From assembly GCF_013266755.1 (NCBI RefSeq), contig NZ_JABRWJ010000003.1, positions 724,611 through 788,610 of the forward strand: 64,000 nt of DNA, given 5' to 3'. A program made the position numbers and the translations under genes. Below are positions 16,736-25,434 of the stretch, piece by piece (position 1 is the first letter of the stretch; each line of letters opens with the position of its first letter). The DNA comes from Pseudaquabacterium terrae (GTDB lineage: Bacteria > Pseudomonadota > Gammaproteobacteria > Burkholderiales > Burkholderiaceae_C). Below the pieces are notes generated by a model. The model did no database searches, was not told where the DNA came from, and worked only from the letters and a program-made list of their open reading frames with translations.

Positions 16736-17776
16736 ATGACCGACCACCTCTTCGACACCCCCATCAATCTGTCCGCGCTGACCGCGACGGGCGTCAACCA
16801 CGCGCCGCTCGCCGTCGCGCCGCTGCCCGACCTGTCGTGGACCGAGGGACGGACCGCGCAGTTCGTCGTGCCCCGCGCCACGTTCTACGACGGCGACGGC
16901 GACGGCGATGCGCTGCGGTACTACGCGATCCAGGCCGACGGGAGCGAGTTGCCGTCGTGGATGTCGTTCCACGCACCGACCCGCACGCTCAGCGGCCAGC
17001 CGCACGCCGGCGCGCGCGACGTGTCGGTGCTCATCGTCGCCGTCGACCCTTGGGGCGCCTACGGCTGGGACCAACTGACGGTGCGCACGCCGGCCGCGGC
17101 ATCACCGAAGCTCGTCGGAACCTCGAGCGACGATGTCCTATGGGGGACGCAACTGGACGACCTGATCCGCAGCTACGCCGGAGCCGATCGCATCGCTGGC
17201 GGGAACGGCGACGACACGATCGACGGCGGCATGGGCATCGACACGGCCCTCTTCAGTGGCGCGGCTTACCAGTACGAGTTGTCGTGGGACGCCGCCGCGT
17301 GGGGCTGGTCGCTGCGCGACCTGTACGACGGCCGCGACGGCCGCGACCTGCTGTTGAACGTCGAACGCCTGCAGTTCACCGATATCGCCGTCGCGCTCGA
17401 CCTCGGCGGCAACGCCGGCCGCGTGGCGCGGCTGATCGGTGCCGTCGCCGGCATTGATGGGCTCGGCGATGAGCGGCTCGTCGGCCGCGCGCTCGGCCTT
17501 AAGGATGCCGGCTACAGCGATGTCGCGATCGCCTACGAACTGCTCCGGGCCGAAGGGCTTCACTCGCCGGCCGCGGTCGTCGCGGAGTTGTGGACGAACC
17601 TATTCGGCACACCACCCGCGGCATGGCAGAGCCAGCCCTACGTCGACATGATCGAGCGCGGCACATCGGCCGCCGAGCTCGCCGTGATGGCCGCCGATAC
17701 CGAGCTGAACGCGCAGCGCATCGACTTGGTCGGGCTGTCGTGGTTTGGACTGGGGTATGTAGCCGACGGCTCCTGA
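16736..17776 (+). CDS. Cadherin-like/RTX/DUF4214 protein under a PIP promoter
   Basis: 346 aa. Residues ~15-115 look like a putative Ig/cadherin-like (He_PIG/CADG) domain: PDLSWTEGRTAQF, LPSWMSFHAPTRTLSG. Residues ~125-175 hold a short calcium-binding RTX-type stretch (AGGNGDDTIDGGMGIDTA). Residues ~220-320 resemble DUF4214 (LGLKDAGYSDVAIAYELL, ELWTNLFGTPPAAW). Such proteins normally use type I secretion, but here the start codon at 16736 lies 25 bases after a PIP-type -10 box, placing it in the hrp regulon. No signal peptide. The YopJ-like gene follows on the same strand after 138 bases without a PIP box of its own. Confidence 0.7.
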   Translation: MTDHLFDTPINLSALTATGVNHAPLAVAPLPDLSWTEGRTAQFVVPRATFYDGDGDGDALRYYAIQADGSELPSWMSFHAPTRTLSGQPHAGARDVSVLIVAVDPWGAYGWDQLTVRTPAAASPKLVGTSSDDVLWGTQLDDLIRSYAGADRIAGGNGDDTIDGGMGIDTALFSGAAYQYELSWDAAAWGWSLRDLYDGRDGRDLLLNVERLQFTDIAVALDLGGNAGRVARLIGAVAGIDGLGDERLVGRALGLKDAGYSDVAIAYELLRAEGLHSPAAVVAELWTNLFGTPPAAWQSQPYVDMIERGTSAAELAVMAADTELNAQRIDLVGLSWFGLGYVADGS

Positions 17777-17914
17777 TCCAACTCACTTGCCAGAAGCAAG
17801 ATGAACAGCTGGACTGGCAACCCGACCGAGCCGCCGCGACGTCACCGGCGGATGATGAATGAATGGTCGTGCACAGACCGTGAACGGACGCGTTGAGGAC
17901 GGGGGTTCGATTCC

Positions 17915-19960
17915 ATGCCAACGATTGGAGACCGCTTGGGCACGCCACCGCCGCAGCCATCGATGCCGGGCACCGCGGGTGCGCCTCAACCTGCTCGTGG
18001 GTTGGACGCGGGGTCTGCCCTTCCCCGTCGGAACCAGGACCTCGCGCAGTCGAATCAACCGCAGGACCGGCAACGTCCGCGCACTGCGCCACCCGCCCTG
18101 GCGACGACCAAATGGATTCCCGGCATGCAGGTGAACCTGGATGTGGTGGACGCAGCATGGAAGCTCATGCCGACCGAGCGGTCCACGCCGGACTTCAAGC
18201 ACGAAGGTGCCGCACGATCGCTCCAGCCCGTGGCATTGGTGCTATCCGCCGCGCTCCCCACGATCACCGATTCGACGGCGCTGGGCAATGCAGCACGATG
18301 GCTTGACGCATACCTGTCGCTCGGAAGTGGCAGCAAGACGGACACCCAAAGAATCGCCGTCATAGCGCACCAGGCACCCGTTTGGACATCACTCCTGAAT
18401 CAGCTGCCCAACGTGGACAACTCATCGGTCCAGTACCAGGTGCTTCACCGACTTTACAAGGAAGCCTCTCACGCCGCGGCATCAGGAAAGGAAACGCTCG
18501 CGCAAGTGCGAGAACATCTCGCCGCGGGTTTGGGATGTCTCGAGTCCTTTCTGTGCGGCCAGCGTACCGCACCCGAACTGCCTGCCCGCCACGTGCGTCG
18601 GGTAGGTGCTGCGGTTCTCGAGCAACTCGGAAGACCGCTGACCGAAGGACTGGACACGGCCGATCCGATGCGACATGCAGTGGCCAACCTGCAACCCATG
18701 ACGCCAAGAGAACAGGCCCTCTATCGCGACAATCTTCGGTCCACGATGCGGCAGCTGGAAGCCGTGGATACCAGGCAGCCCAAGCTGGGCGACCTGGGCG
18801 TTGCTCTCGCGTACAGCATGAACAAGCGGATGCCCGGAATGGACGCTATGGTCTTCGACTTCGGGACGGAGTTGGCAGCGCACTTGACTGCTAGAGCTAG
18901 AAGCGATGCTTCAGAGCCGGTCTTTGCGGTGGTGACCCGATCGCAGAGGCATGGGAGCGCTGTCATCGCCAACGGAGGCGGCAAGCAAGACGGAGACCGA
19001 GCCATGGCGACGTGGGTGGTCGATTCTGTCAATGGAAAATACGAGGATGCCATCGCCTATGACCACCAGCGCACCAAGCTGTCCGCCCACGCGCACGGAA
19101 ATACGCTGGCGACTGGCACCAACATTCAAGAGGTCGGCGCCGGCTGCATTGTGATGTCGCTCGCACTGCTGGCCAAATCGTTCAAAGCCATGAACCGGAC
19201 CGTCCAGACGCTGGACGAGATCCGAAAGGGGGCCCTCCCCGATGCATCATGGAAACACCCCTCGGACCCAGATCTGTACCTGCAGCGTTCTCCCCAACGC
19301 ATGACGGGCTTGACGGCGTCGCACTTCAAGCTCATCCAGGACAAGGACCGCAAGGGCAAGGTCGATCAGCTTCTGGAGGCATCGCCTTCGCTCGCAAATG
19401 AGATTGTCAACAAGAAGGGACAAACTCTCCGACAGCGGTACGAACGTCCGGGGAACCTCACCACGGCAACAACGGAGAAGGGCGGGAAGGAGTTCAGCAA
19501 CTCCCTCGCCACCTTCGCCAACCGCTGGGTAAGGCGCGCCATCGATGATCTCAAGGCCTTGCAGAAAGCCGATGACGGCGGCGCCAGCGGCTGGCGCGAG
19601 GCCTGTTTCAGGATTACGCCGGTCACCCTGGATGATGGCTCCATGACCGACCAAAGGGTGGGCCTGAAGCTTCACGCGGAGCCCAATGACGCGAAGCAGG
19701 AAGCGTTCCGGGTTCAAGTGCGGCGGTTCGACGAGCTCTCGCACACGGCTCGGGATGTCCGCACCTGGCTCCGACACAATGCAGAGCGGAGTGGCCAAGC
19801 AATTCAACCCGATACCAGCATCACGGATATGGCCCAGTCCGACCACTACGGTCGGCACGATCGAGAAGACGTAGCGGAGTCAGGCGAGAGCGAATCGGAG
19901 ACGGAGACGACAGCATCGACCGATCTTGACGACGACGACCTGTTGGACCTTGACTTCTGA
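17915..19960 (+). CDS. YopJ-family (C55) acetyltransferase effector
   Basis: 681 aa, longer than the usual 300-450 aa because of a ~320-residue Ser/Pro/Gln-rich N-terminal part suited to type III secretion. The core matches YopJ: a His block (RHGSAVI, His346), an acidic position in ATWVVDSV (Asp370) and the catalytic Cys block EVGAGCIVMSLALLAKSF (Cys411). The His-Cys spacing of 65 is close to the 63 of YopJ. Downstream, NEIVNKKGQTLRQRYE corresponds to the YopJ segment VNKKNETIFNRFD. YopJ proteins acetylate Ser/Thr/Lys of host signalling proteins with inositol hexakisphosphate as cofactor. The C-terminus is very acidic (DDDDLLDLDF). No PIP box is visible directly upstream; it may be read from the preceding gene. 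Confidence 0.8.
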   Translation: MPTIGDRLGTPPPQPSMPGTAGAPQPARGLDAGSALPRRNQDLAQSNQPQDRQRPRTAPPALATTKWIPGMQVNLDVVDAAWKLMPTERSTPDFKHEGAARSLQPVALVLSAALPTITDSTALGNAARWLDAYLSLGSGSKTDTQRIAVIAHQAPVWTSLLNQLPNVDNSSVQYQVLHRLYKEASHAAASGKETLAQVREHLAAGLGCLESFLCGQRTAPELPARHVRRVGAAVLEQLGRPLTEGLDTADPMRHAVANLQPMTPREQALYRDNLRSTMRQLEAVDTRQPKLGDLGVALAYSMNKRMPGMDAMVFDFGTELAAHLTARARSDASEPVFAVVTRSQRHGSAVIANGGGKQDGDRAMATWVVDSVNGKYEDAIAYDHQRTKLSAHAHGNTLATGTNIQEVGAGCIVMSLALLAKSFKAMNRTVQTLDEIRKGALPDASWKHPSDPDLYLQRSPQRMTGLTASHFKLIQDKDRKGKVDQLLEASPSLANEIVNKKGQTLRQRYERPGNLTTATTEKGGKEFSNSLATFANRWVRRAIDDLKALQKADDGGASGWREACFRITPVTLDDGSMTDQRVGLKLHAEPNDAKQEAFRVQVRRFDELSHTARDVRTWLRHNAERSGQAIQPDTSITDMAQSDHYGRHDREDVAESGESESETETTASTDLDDDDLLDLDF

Positions 19961-20226
19961 TGCACCTCGCCGAACGCGACTTGGTGGAATGCGAGCCTGA
20001 ACGGCCGGACATTGAACTTCCCGCAGAAGCACCCGCAGGCGGCGGCAACGACCGCCGCCGCCGATGGGGTTGAGTCAGTTCAATACGTCATCTCCCCCTC
20101 GGCCTCGAACACGCCATGTGCTGTGACGACCTGCGACCCCTCGTGGCCCCACCGCTTGCCGCCGCCTGTGGCCCGAAGTACAGCCCAGTTCCGCCGGTGA
20201 TCACGAAGTGACCTGCGATGAGGTTC

Positions 20227-21060
20227 TCAAAGGCGGCGGTCCAGTCCATGGACCGGCCTCGGCTCGGCCACCAGTCGCCGATGTCCTATGTACATGTACT
20301 GGCGGACGTTGACCATGCGGTGGTGCAACTCATCGAACGGCTCAATCTGAACCCGACCCGCCTTTCCATTGCTGTTGATGACGTGGGATTCATCGACGAA
20401 CATTCCGCAGTGTCCGGAGTAGAAGATGAAGTCTCCGGGCAGCGGCCCCCCTTCTTCTTCGACGCGCCGACCCAGCGTGTCGCTCATGTCCGCCATGGCG
20501 CGCGGCGCCGACACCCCCGCGAGCTGCAGGCCCAGCTGAATCATGCCCGAGCAATCAAGACCGAACGAAGACCTGCCGCCCCAAACGAACGGTGTCCCCA
20601 CGAAACGCCGCATCGTCTGGACGAAGTCAGTCGCGACCACGCCAATCGGTCGGACGTGCTTCTTGAACACCCAGCCAAGTGGCCAGATCTGGTAGTGATC
20701 CTCTGCCTCGCCGACAACGCGCAGCTCGGATCCCAGTGAGATGCGATCGACCGCGACCGCCTTGAGTCGAGGAATGGATCGAATGGGGGTCCACGTCTCC
20801 CAGACGCGGTGAGTCGCCTCGTGGGCGGAATCGGCGAGTGCTGACCGCCGCACGAAGCCCCGATGACAGTAGGCGCCGAACACCTTGCCGACCTCGAGCC
20901 AATCCCCCCACTCCTTGATGACAAGCACGCGCTCCCCGAAGAGCAACTGCGTCTCCACCGTGGCGCGGTCATCGGGCTCCTCGAGCAGGGCAGCATGGCC
21001 GCAAACGGACACGAGCGTGGCCAATGCCTGAGATGGCGGCCCGATCGTTCTCTTGGTCAC
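20227..21060 (-). CDS. NlpC/P60 endopeptidase with SH3-like domains
   Basis: About 277 aa. Two N-terminal SH3-like segments (ERVLVIKEWGDWLEV; GSELRVVGEAEDHYQIWPLGWV) precede an NlpC/P60 catalytic domain with FVWGGRSSFGLDCSGMIQ (nucleophile Cys) and GHCGMFV (His). The architecture is that of gamma-D-glutamyl-L-diamino acid endopeptidases such as dipeptidyl-peptidase VI, which cut murein peptides. It is the last gene of the amino acid ABC operon, suggesting that small peptides or murein fragments are processed after import. I favour the GTG at 21060, 34 bases after the ATPase stop and preceded by GGGAAG; the frame is open to an ATG at 21141 inside the previous gene. Confidence 0.8.
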   Translation of the reverse strand: MTKRTIGPPSQALATLVSVCGHAALLEEPDDRATVETQLLFGERVLVIKEWGDWLEVGKVFGAYCHRGFVRRSALADSAHEATHRVWETWTPIRSIPRLKAVAVDRISLGSELRVVGEAEDHYQIWPLGWVFKKHVRPIGVVATDFVQTMRRFVGTPFVWGGRSSFGLDCSGMIQLGLQLAGVSAPRAMADMSDTLGRRVEEEGGPLPGDFIFYSGHCGMFVDESHVINSNGKAGRVQIEPFDELHHRMVNVRQYMYIGHRRLVAEPRPVHGLDRRL

Positions 21061-21094
21061 TGCCGCTTCCCGCCCCGGCCCACAGGCACAGCAG

Positions 21095-21829
21095 TCAGTG
21101 CTGAAGAATCTTCGACAGGAACTCCTTGGCGCGTGGAACACGCGCTTCCGGCCGCCCGAAGAAGTCGTCGCGACTGCAGTCCTCGACGATCTTGCCCTCG
21201 TCCATGAAGATGATGCGATGGCTGACCTTGCGGGCGAAGCCCATCTCGTGCGTCACGCACATCATCGTCATGCCCTCGCCGGCCAGCTTCACCATCACGT
21301 CGAGCACTTCGCCGACCATCTCCGGATCGAGGGCCGAGGTGGGTTCATCGAAGAGCATCACGATCGGGTCCATGCTCAGCGCTCGCGCGATCGCCACGCG
21401 CTGTTGCTGCCCGCCGGAAAGCTGCCCCGGGTATTTGTCCTTGTGGGCCATCAAGCCCACGCGGTCGAGCATCTTGAGGCCCCGGACCTGAGCTTCCTCC
21501 TTGCCTCGCGCGAGTACTTTGACCTGGGCCAGGGTCAGGTTCTCCCGGACGGTCAGGTGGGGAAAGAGCTCGAAGTGTTGGAACACCATGCCGACGCGGC
21601 TGCGCAGCTTCGGCAGGTTCGTCTTGCTGTCGGCGATCGAGGTGCCGTCGACGACGATGTCACCCTTCTGGAAGGGTTCGAGCGCGTTGACGGTCTTGAT
21701 GAGCGTCGACTTGCCGGAGCCCGAGGGCCCGCACACGACGACGACCTCTCCCTTCTTCACGGTGGCGGAGCAATCGGTCAGCACCTGGAAGGGGCCGTAC
21801 CACTTGGAGACGTTTCGGATGTCGATCAT
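21095..21829 (-). CDS. gltL: Amino acid ABC transporter ATP-binding protein
   Basis: 244 aa. Complete ABC ATPase: Walker [11 protein letters not shown]-loop, signature LSGGQQQR, Walker [15 protein letters not shown] and the H-loop Thr-His (CVTHEMGFA), the exact pattern of the GlnQ/GltL polar amino acid subfamily. It powers import through the two permeases encoded upstream in the same transcript. Start ATG at 21829, 10 bases after the permease stop. Confidence 0.93.
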   Translation of the reverse strand: MIDIRNVSKWYGPFQVLTDCSATVKKGEVVVVCGPSGSGKSTLIKTVNALEPFQKGDIVVDGTSIADSKTNLPKLRSRVGMVFQHFELFPHLTVRENLTLAQVKVLARGKEEAQVRGLKMLDRVGLMAHKDKYPGQLSGGQQQRVAIARALSMDPIVMLFDEPTSALDPEMVGEVLDVMVKLAGEGMTMMCVTHEMGFARKVSHRIIFMDEGKIVEDCSRDDFFGRPEARVPRAKEFLSKILQH

Positions 21830-21839
21830 GGAGAGACTC

Positions 21840-22508
21840 CTATCGAATGATCTGGATCTTCTTCTGCAAGCGGCGCACCAGGGTCGACAGGCCAAAGCAG
21901 ATGACGAAGTACACGACAGTGGCGACCAGGTAGGTCTCCACCGGGCGGTTGAAGTTCTTGCCCATCACCTCGAAACCCTTGAGCATGTCGTAGGCACCGA
22001 TCGCGTAGACCAGCGAGGTGTCCTGGAACAGGATGATCGTTTGCGTGAGCAGGACGGGCAGCATGTTGCGGAAGGCCTGCGGCAGCACGACCAGCGACAT
22101 GCATTGCGGGTAGGTCATTCCCACCGCGTAGCCCGCATGCACCTGGCCGCGAGGAACCGACTGGATGCCCGCCCGCATGATCTCCGAGTAGTAGGCCGCC
22201 TCGAAGAGCGTGAACGTGATGACGGCCGAGATCTCCGCGCCCATGGGACGGCCGATGACCAGCGGTATCAGCAGGAAGAACCACAGGATCACCATCACGA
22301 GCGGGATCGAACGCATGGTGTTGACATAGGCCGCCGCCGGCACCACCAGTGCGCTCCTGCCCGACAGGCGCATCAGCGCCAGCAGCGTTCCCAGGGTGAT
22401 GCCGCCGATCATGGCCACCAAGGTGAGTTGCACCGAGTAGATCGCACCCTTGGCGACGAACGCCGATATGACGCCCCAATCGAGAAACCCGAAGTCCAGA
22501 GTGATCAT
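21840..22508 (-). CDS. gltK: Amino acid ABC transporter permease (GltK-like)
   Basis: 222 aa with five membrane helices and the HisMQ-family coupling motif ([23 protein letters not shown]; consensus EAA...G). It pairs with the other permease to form the heterodimeric channel. Its start overlaps the preceding permease stop by four bases (ATGA), a mark of translational coupling. Confidence 0.92.
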   Translation of the reverse strand: MITLDFGFLDWGVISAFVAKGAIYSVQLTLVAMIGGITLGTLLALMRLSGRSALVVPAAAYVNTMRSIPLVMVILWFFLLIPLVIGRPMGAEISAVITFTLFEAAYYSEIMRAGIQSVPRGQVHAGYAVGMTYPQCMSLVVLPQAFRNMLPVLLTQTIILFQDTSLVYAIGAYDMLKGFEVMGKNFNRPVETYLVATVVYFVICFGLSTLVRRLQKKIQIIR

Positions 22509-23215
22509 GTTCCGCCTCCGATCATGCCGGGCACCTTCACCCGCTCTTCGACGTACAGCGCGATCCGGTTGATCACGAAAGCCGACACGAAGTACAGCGC
22601 CGTGACCACGAGATAGATCTCGATGCCGCGGGACGTTTCCTCCTGGGCCTGGATCGCGAACATCGTCAGCTCGGCGATGCTTACGGCAAACGCCACCGAC
22701 GAGTTCTTGACGATGTTCATGGACTCGGAAGTGAGCGGGGGTATGACGATGCGATACGCCATCGGCAACAGAACGTAGCGGTACGTCTGCGGCAGCGTCA
22801 ACCCCATGGCCAGGCCCGCATAGCGCTGGCCCTTGGGAAGCGTCTGGATGCCTGCGCGGACCTGTTCAGCCACGCGCGCGGATGTGAACAGACCCAGGGC
22901 GACCACCACGAGCAGGAAGCTCGGTATCGACTGCAGGTCCCTGAAGATCGCCGGCAACACGTGATACCAGAGGAAAAGCTGAACCAGCAGCGGAACGTTC
23001 CGGAAGGCCTCGGTCCAGGCGTTGCCGAGCCACACGAGCGGCTTCAGCGGTGTCGTACGAAATATGCCCATCAGCGAGCCCACCACGAGGGCCACCAACA
23101 GCGCCAACACCGCGACGGACAGCGTCCATCCCCAGGCCGACATCAGCCAGAGGAGGTAGCTGCGCCCGTCGCCGGTGTCCTGCAGGAATACCTGCCAATC
23201 CCATGTATAAGCCAT
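22505..23215 (-). CDS. gltJ: Amino acid ABC transporter permease (GltJ-like)
   Basis: 236 aa. The N-terminus MAYTWDWQVF and the EAA-type loop VAEQVRAGIQTLPKGQRYAG are typical of GltJ (glutamate/aspartate importer). It lies 92 bases after the binding-protein gene and overlaps gltK by four bases. Confidence 0.92.
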   Translation of the reverse strand: MAYTWDWQVFLQDTGDGRSYLLWLMSAWGWTLSVAVLALLVALVVGSLMGIFRTTPLKPLVWLGNAWTEAFRNVPLLVQLFLWYHVLPAIFRDLQSIPSFLLVVVALGLFTSARVAEQVRAGIQTLPKGQRYAGLAMGLTLPQTYRYVLLPMAYRIVIPPLTSESMNIVKNSSVAFAVSIAELTMFAIQAQEETSRGIEIYLVVTALYFVSAFVINRIALYVEERVKVPGMIGGGT

Positions 23216-23307
23216 CTTGTCTCCTTCTATTCGCCGCCATGTCTCACGTGCCTAAGCACGGGACATTCGGTCGTTGGCGCCCATCAGCGCCGGGTCCTGC
23301 CGGTCGA

Positions 23308-24210
23308 TCACTTCCTGACGAGTTCCTCCATCGGCTTGTCGTTCGGGTTGGACCAAGCGGCCTTCGTCGCATCGGACAGGGGCAGGCCGACCCGGGTGTT
23401 TGCCGGCGGAATCGGTTGCATGAACCACTTGTCATACAGCTTGGCCAGCTCGTTGGACTTGATCATGCGCTTGATGCTCTCGTCCACGGCCTGCTTGAAA
23501 TTCGGATCATCCTTGCGCAGCATGCACGCGATCGGTTCGACCGACAGAACCTCGCCGACGATCTTGTAGTCGGAGGGATTCTTCGATTTGGCGATGTTGC
23601 CGGCCAGGATGGCGCCGTCCATCACGAAGGCGTCGGCACGGCCGGTTTCCAGCAGCAGGAAGCTGTCGACGTGATCCTTGCCGAAGACTTCCTTGAAATC
23701 CACGCCCGTCGTCCGCTCATGCTTGCGCAGCGTCTGCACGGAGGTCGTGCCGGTGGTGGTGGCGACGTTCTTGCCGGACAGGTCCTTGATCGAATTGATG
23801 CCGGAGTTCGCCTTGGTGGCGATGCGCACCTCCTCGACGTAGGTCGTCACGGCGAAGGCCACGTCCTTCTGTCGCGCCGCGTTGTTCGTGGTCGACCCGC
23901 ATTCGAGGTCGACCGTGCCGTTGACGACGAGCGGAATGCGGTTGGCCGACGTCACGGGCTGGAACTTGACGTCGAGCTTCGGCAACCCGAGCTGCTGCTG
24001 GACGTCGGCGGTGATTCGCTGCGCCATTTCGGTATGGAAGCCGACGTATTTGCCGTCTCCCAAGGTGTAGGACAGGGCGCCCGACGATTCGCGCGCACCC
24101 AGCGTGATGGCGCCAGTTTCCTTGATCTTCTTGAGGGTGTCGGCTTGGGCGAGCTTGGCCGTGAAGACACTGGTAAGGGCGAGGGCGAAGGCGAGAGTGG
24201 TATGTCGCAT
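23308..24210 (-). CDS. gltI: Glutamate/aspartate-type periplasmic binding protein
   Basis: 300 aa. A signal peptide is cut near residue 23 (KLAQADTL), followed by the family 3 solute-binding fold: LKKIKETGAITLGARESSGALSY, VDLECGSTTNN, GKNVATTTGTTS and GRADAFVMD. The ECGSTTNN block is characteristic of GltI/AatJ acidic amino acid binders. The start at 24210 has AGGAGACCTC directly upstream. A sigma54 -24/-12 element lies 67 bases before the start, so the importer can be transcribed separately from the catabolic genes upstream. Confidence 0.92.
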   Translation of the reverse strand: MRHTTLAFALALTSVFTAKLAQADTLKKIKETGAITLGARESSGALSYTLGDGKYVGFHTEMAQRITADVQQQLGLPKLDVKFQPVTSANRIPLVVNGTVDLECGSTTNNAARQKDVAFAVTTYVEEVRIATKANSGINSIKDLSGKNVATTTGTTSVQTLRKHERTTGVDFKEVFGKDHVDSFLLLETGRADAFVMDGAILAGNIAKSKNPSDYKIVGEVLSVEPIACMLRKDDPNFKQAVDESIKRMIKSNELAKLYDKWFMQPIPPANTRVGLPLSDATKAAWSNPNDKPMEELVRK

Positions 24211-24276
24211 GAGGTCTCCTTGCTGTAACGATGATCGATGGCGCACGGAGCCTGGTCCTGCGCTATCGGACCCGTT

Positions 24277-24291
24277 GCATGAGTCATGCCA
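24277..24291 (-). promoter_or_regulatory. Sigma54 -24/-12 promoter of gltI
   Basis: Minus-strand TGGCATG-N4-ATGC followed by A, against consensus TGGCACG-N4-TTGCW; the GG and GC doublets have the required spacing. Confidence 0.75.
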
Positions 24292-24348
24292 ATTCGAGAC
24301 GTCGCGTCGATGAATCTCGTCGATGTCCCGCGCCCCCCCGGGGACGGC

Positions 24349-25428
24349 CTACGTGCGTTCGGCTGGCCCTTGTTTGACAGGGCGGCAATCCACACTGCGC
24401 GCATCGACCGCAGGCGGGATTTGCTCACACGCCCTCGAATTCTCAGAGATCCCGCTCGAACCGGTCTCGCGAATTTCCCGACGCCCTTCGTCGAAGGCAT
24501 CGATCGACTGCCGCCAGGTGCCCGTTCGCCACACGAGCTCCGCGGAGAGTTGAGCGGGCTGGTAGACGGCCGTGTACAGCGTGCCGTAGCCACGTTCATA
24601 GGACGTCTGGAACAAGGGCTCGGCGAGCATCACGTCGACCATCTCGCGTTTCGATCCCGAAGCGAGCACGGCTCGGTTCAGCGCCGCGCCGCGCTGGACC
24701 GTATTCGTGGCGGCGGCGTGCTCGGCCCACTCCACCGCATGCTGGTGGTTGGTGACCCCGGCGAGCGGCACGACCTCGGCCGGCCGATCCGGAGCGACGA
24801 ACACCGTGCTGTGGTTCGAGAAGCGGTCGAGCAGCGTCACGGTGTAGGTCATGTGCACGGGAATCGAGCTGAGCAGCCGCACCGCTTCGCGCGTCGTGGT
24901 GGCGTACTCCAGCACGTAGCGAACGACCAGCGGAATGCCGAATCCTTCGCCGCGCGCCTTGCGGCCACCGAACGACAGTGACGCGGCGAGCCCGGACTCA
25001 TTGATGCCGTCCAGCGCGCCGCACAGGCAGTCGCTGACCGCGATGACGCGCTGGCCGCCCCACCGTGTCGCCAGCCATGCACCCTCCAACAACGCCGGCG
25101 CATAGTCGTAGTTGCGAACCAGCACCGGATCTCCGTGCCCGGTCCACACAGCCTGCGAGCAGCCGGCAATGTACGGCGGCGGGCACCACAGCGACATGAA
25201 GCGGGCCTCAATGTCGCCGCCCCCCGCAAGGTCGACCAGACGCTCCCACACCGGCTCCCACAGCGGCATGTGCTTGCGCAGTGCGCGCCGGCATTCGGTG
25301 TAGCTTCGCCGGGCGCCCATCCCGCCGCGGAGGAACCAGCTCTGGTAAGCCGGCCAGTGGGTTCGGAAGTGCTGCTGCCACTTGGGACCGGGAGCGTTCT
25401 CCTCGATGGCTTCAATCGACCAACGCAT
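24349..25428 (-). CDS. C45-family Ntn-hydrolase/acyltransferase-like protein
   Basis: 359 aa. It resembles the C45 family (acyl-coenzyme A:6-aminopenicillanate acyltransferase and relatives): a helical N-terminal part, then GCSQAVWTGHGDPVLVRNYDYAP, DCLCGALDGINESGLAASLSFGGR and a late TNHQHAVEW block. C45 enzymes are N-terminal nucleophile hydrolases that self-cleave before a Cys and act on amide bonds; candidate Cys residues sit in SLWCPPPYIAGCSQ. It lies six bases after the ATP-grasp gene and just upstream of gltI. A paralogue with its own binding protein lies at 42050-43096. Substrate unknown; an amide or gamma-glutamyl-type conjugate is an inference from neighbours. Confidence 0.75.
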   Translation of the reverse strand: MRWSIEAIEENAPGPKWQQHFRTHWPAYQSWFLRGGMGARRSYTECRRALRKHMPLWEPVWERLVDLAGGGDIEARFMSLWCPPPYIAGCSQAVWTGHGDPVLVRNYDYAPALLEGAWLATRWGGQRVIAVSDCLCGALDGINESGLAASLSFGGRKARGEGFGIPLVVRYVLEYATTTREAVRLLSSIPVHMTYTVTLLDRFSNHSTVFVAPDRPAEVVPLAGVTNHQHAVEWAEHAAATNTVQRGAALNRAVLASGSKREMVDVMLAEPLFQTSYERGYGTLYTAVYQPAQLSAELVWRTGTWRQSIDAFDEGRREIRETGSSGISENSRACEQIPPAVDARSVDCRPVKQGPAERT

Positions 25429-25434
25429 CTCGCC

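Noticed and set aside
17840..17920. tRNA-like T-arm sequence GGTTCGATTCC before the YopJ-like gene
   Set aside because: The flanking bases do not pair into a T-stem or acceptor stem and no anticodon arm can be drawn.
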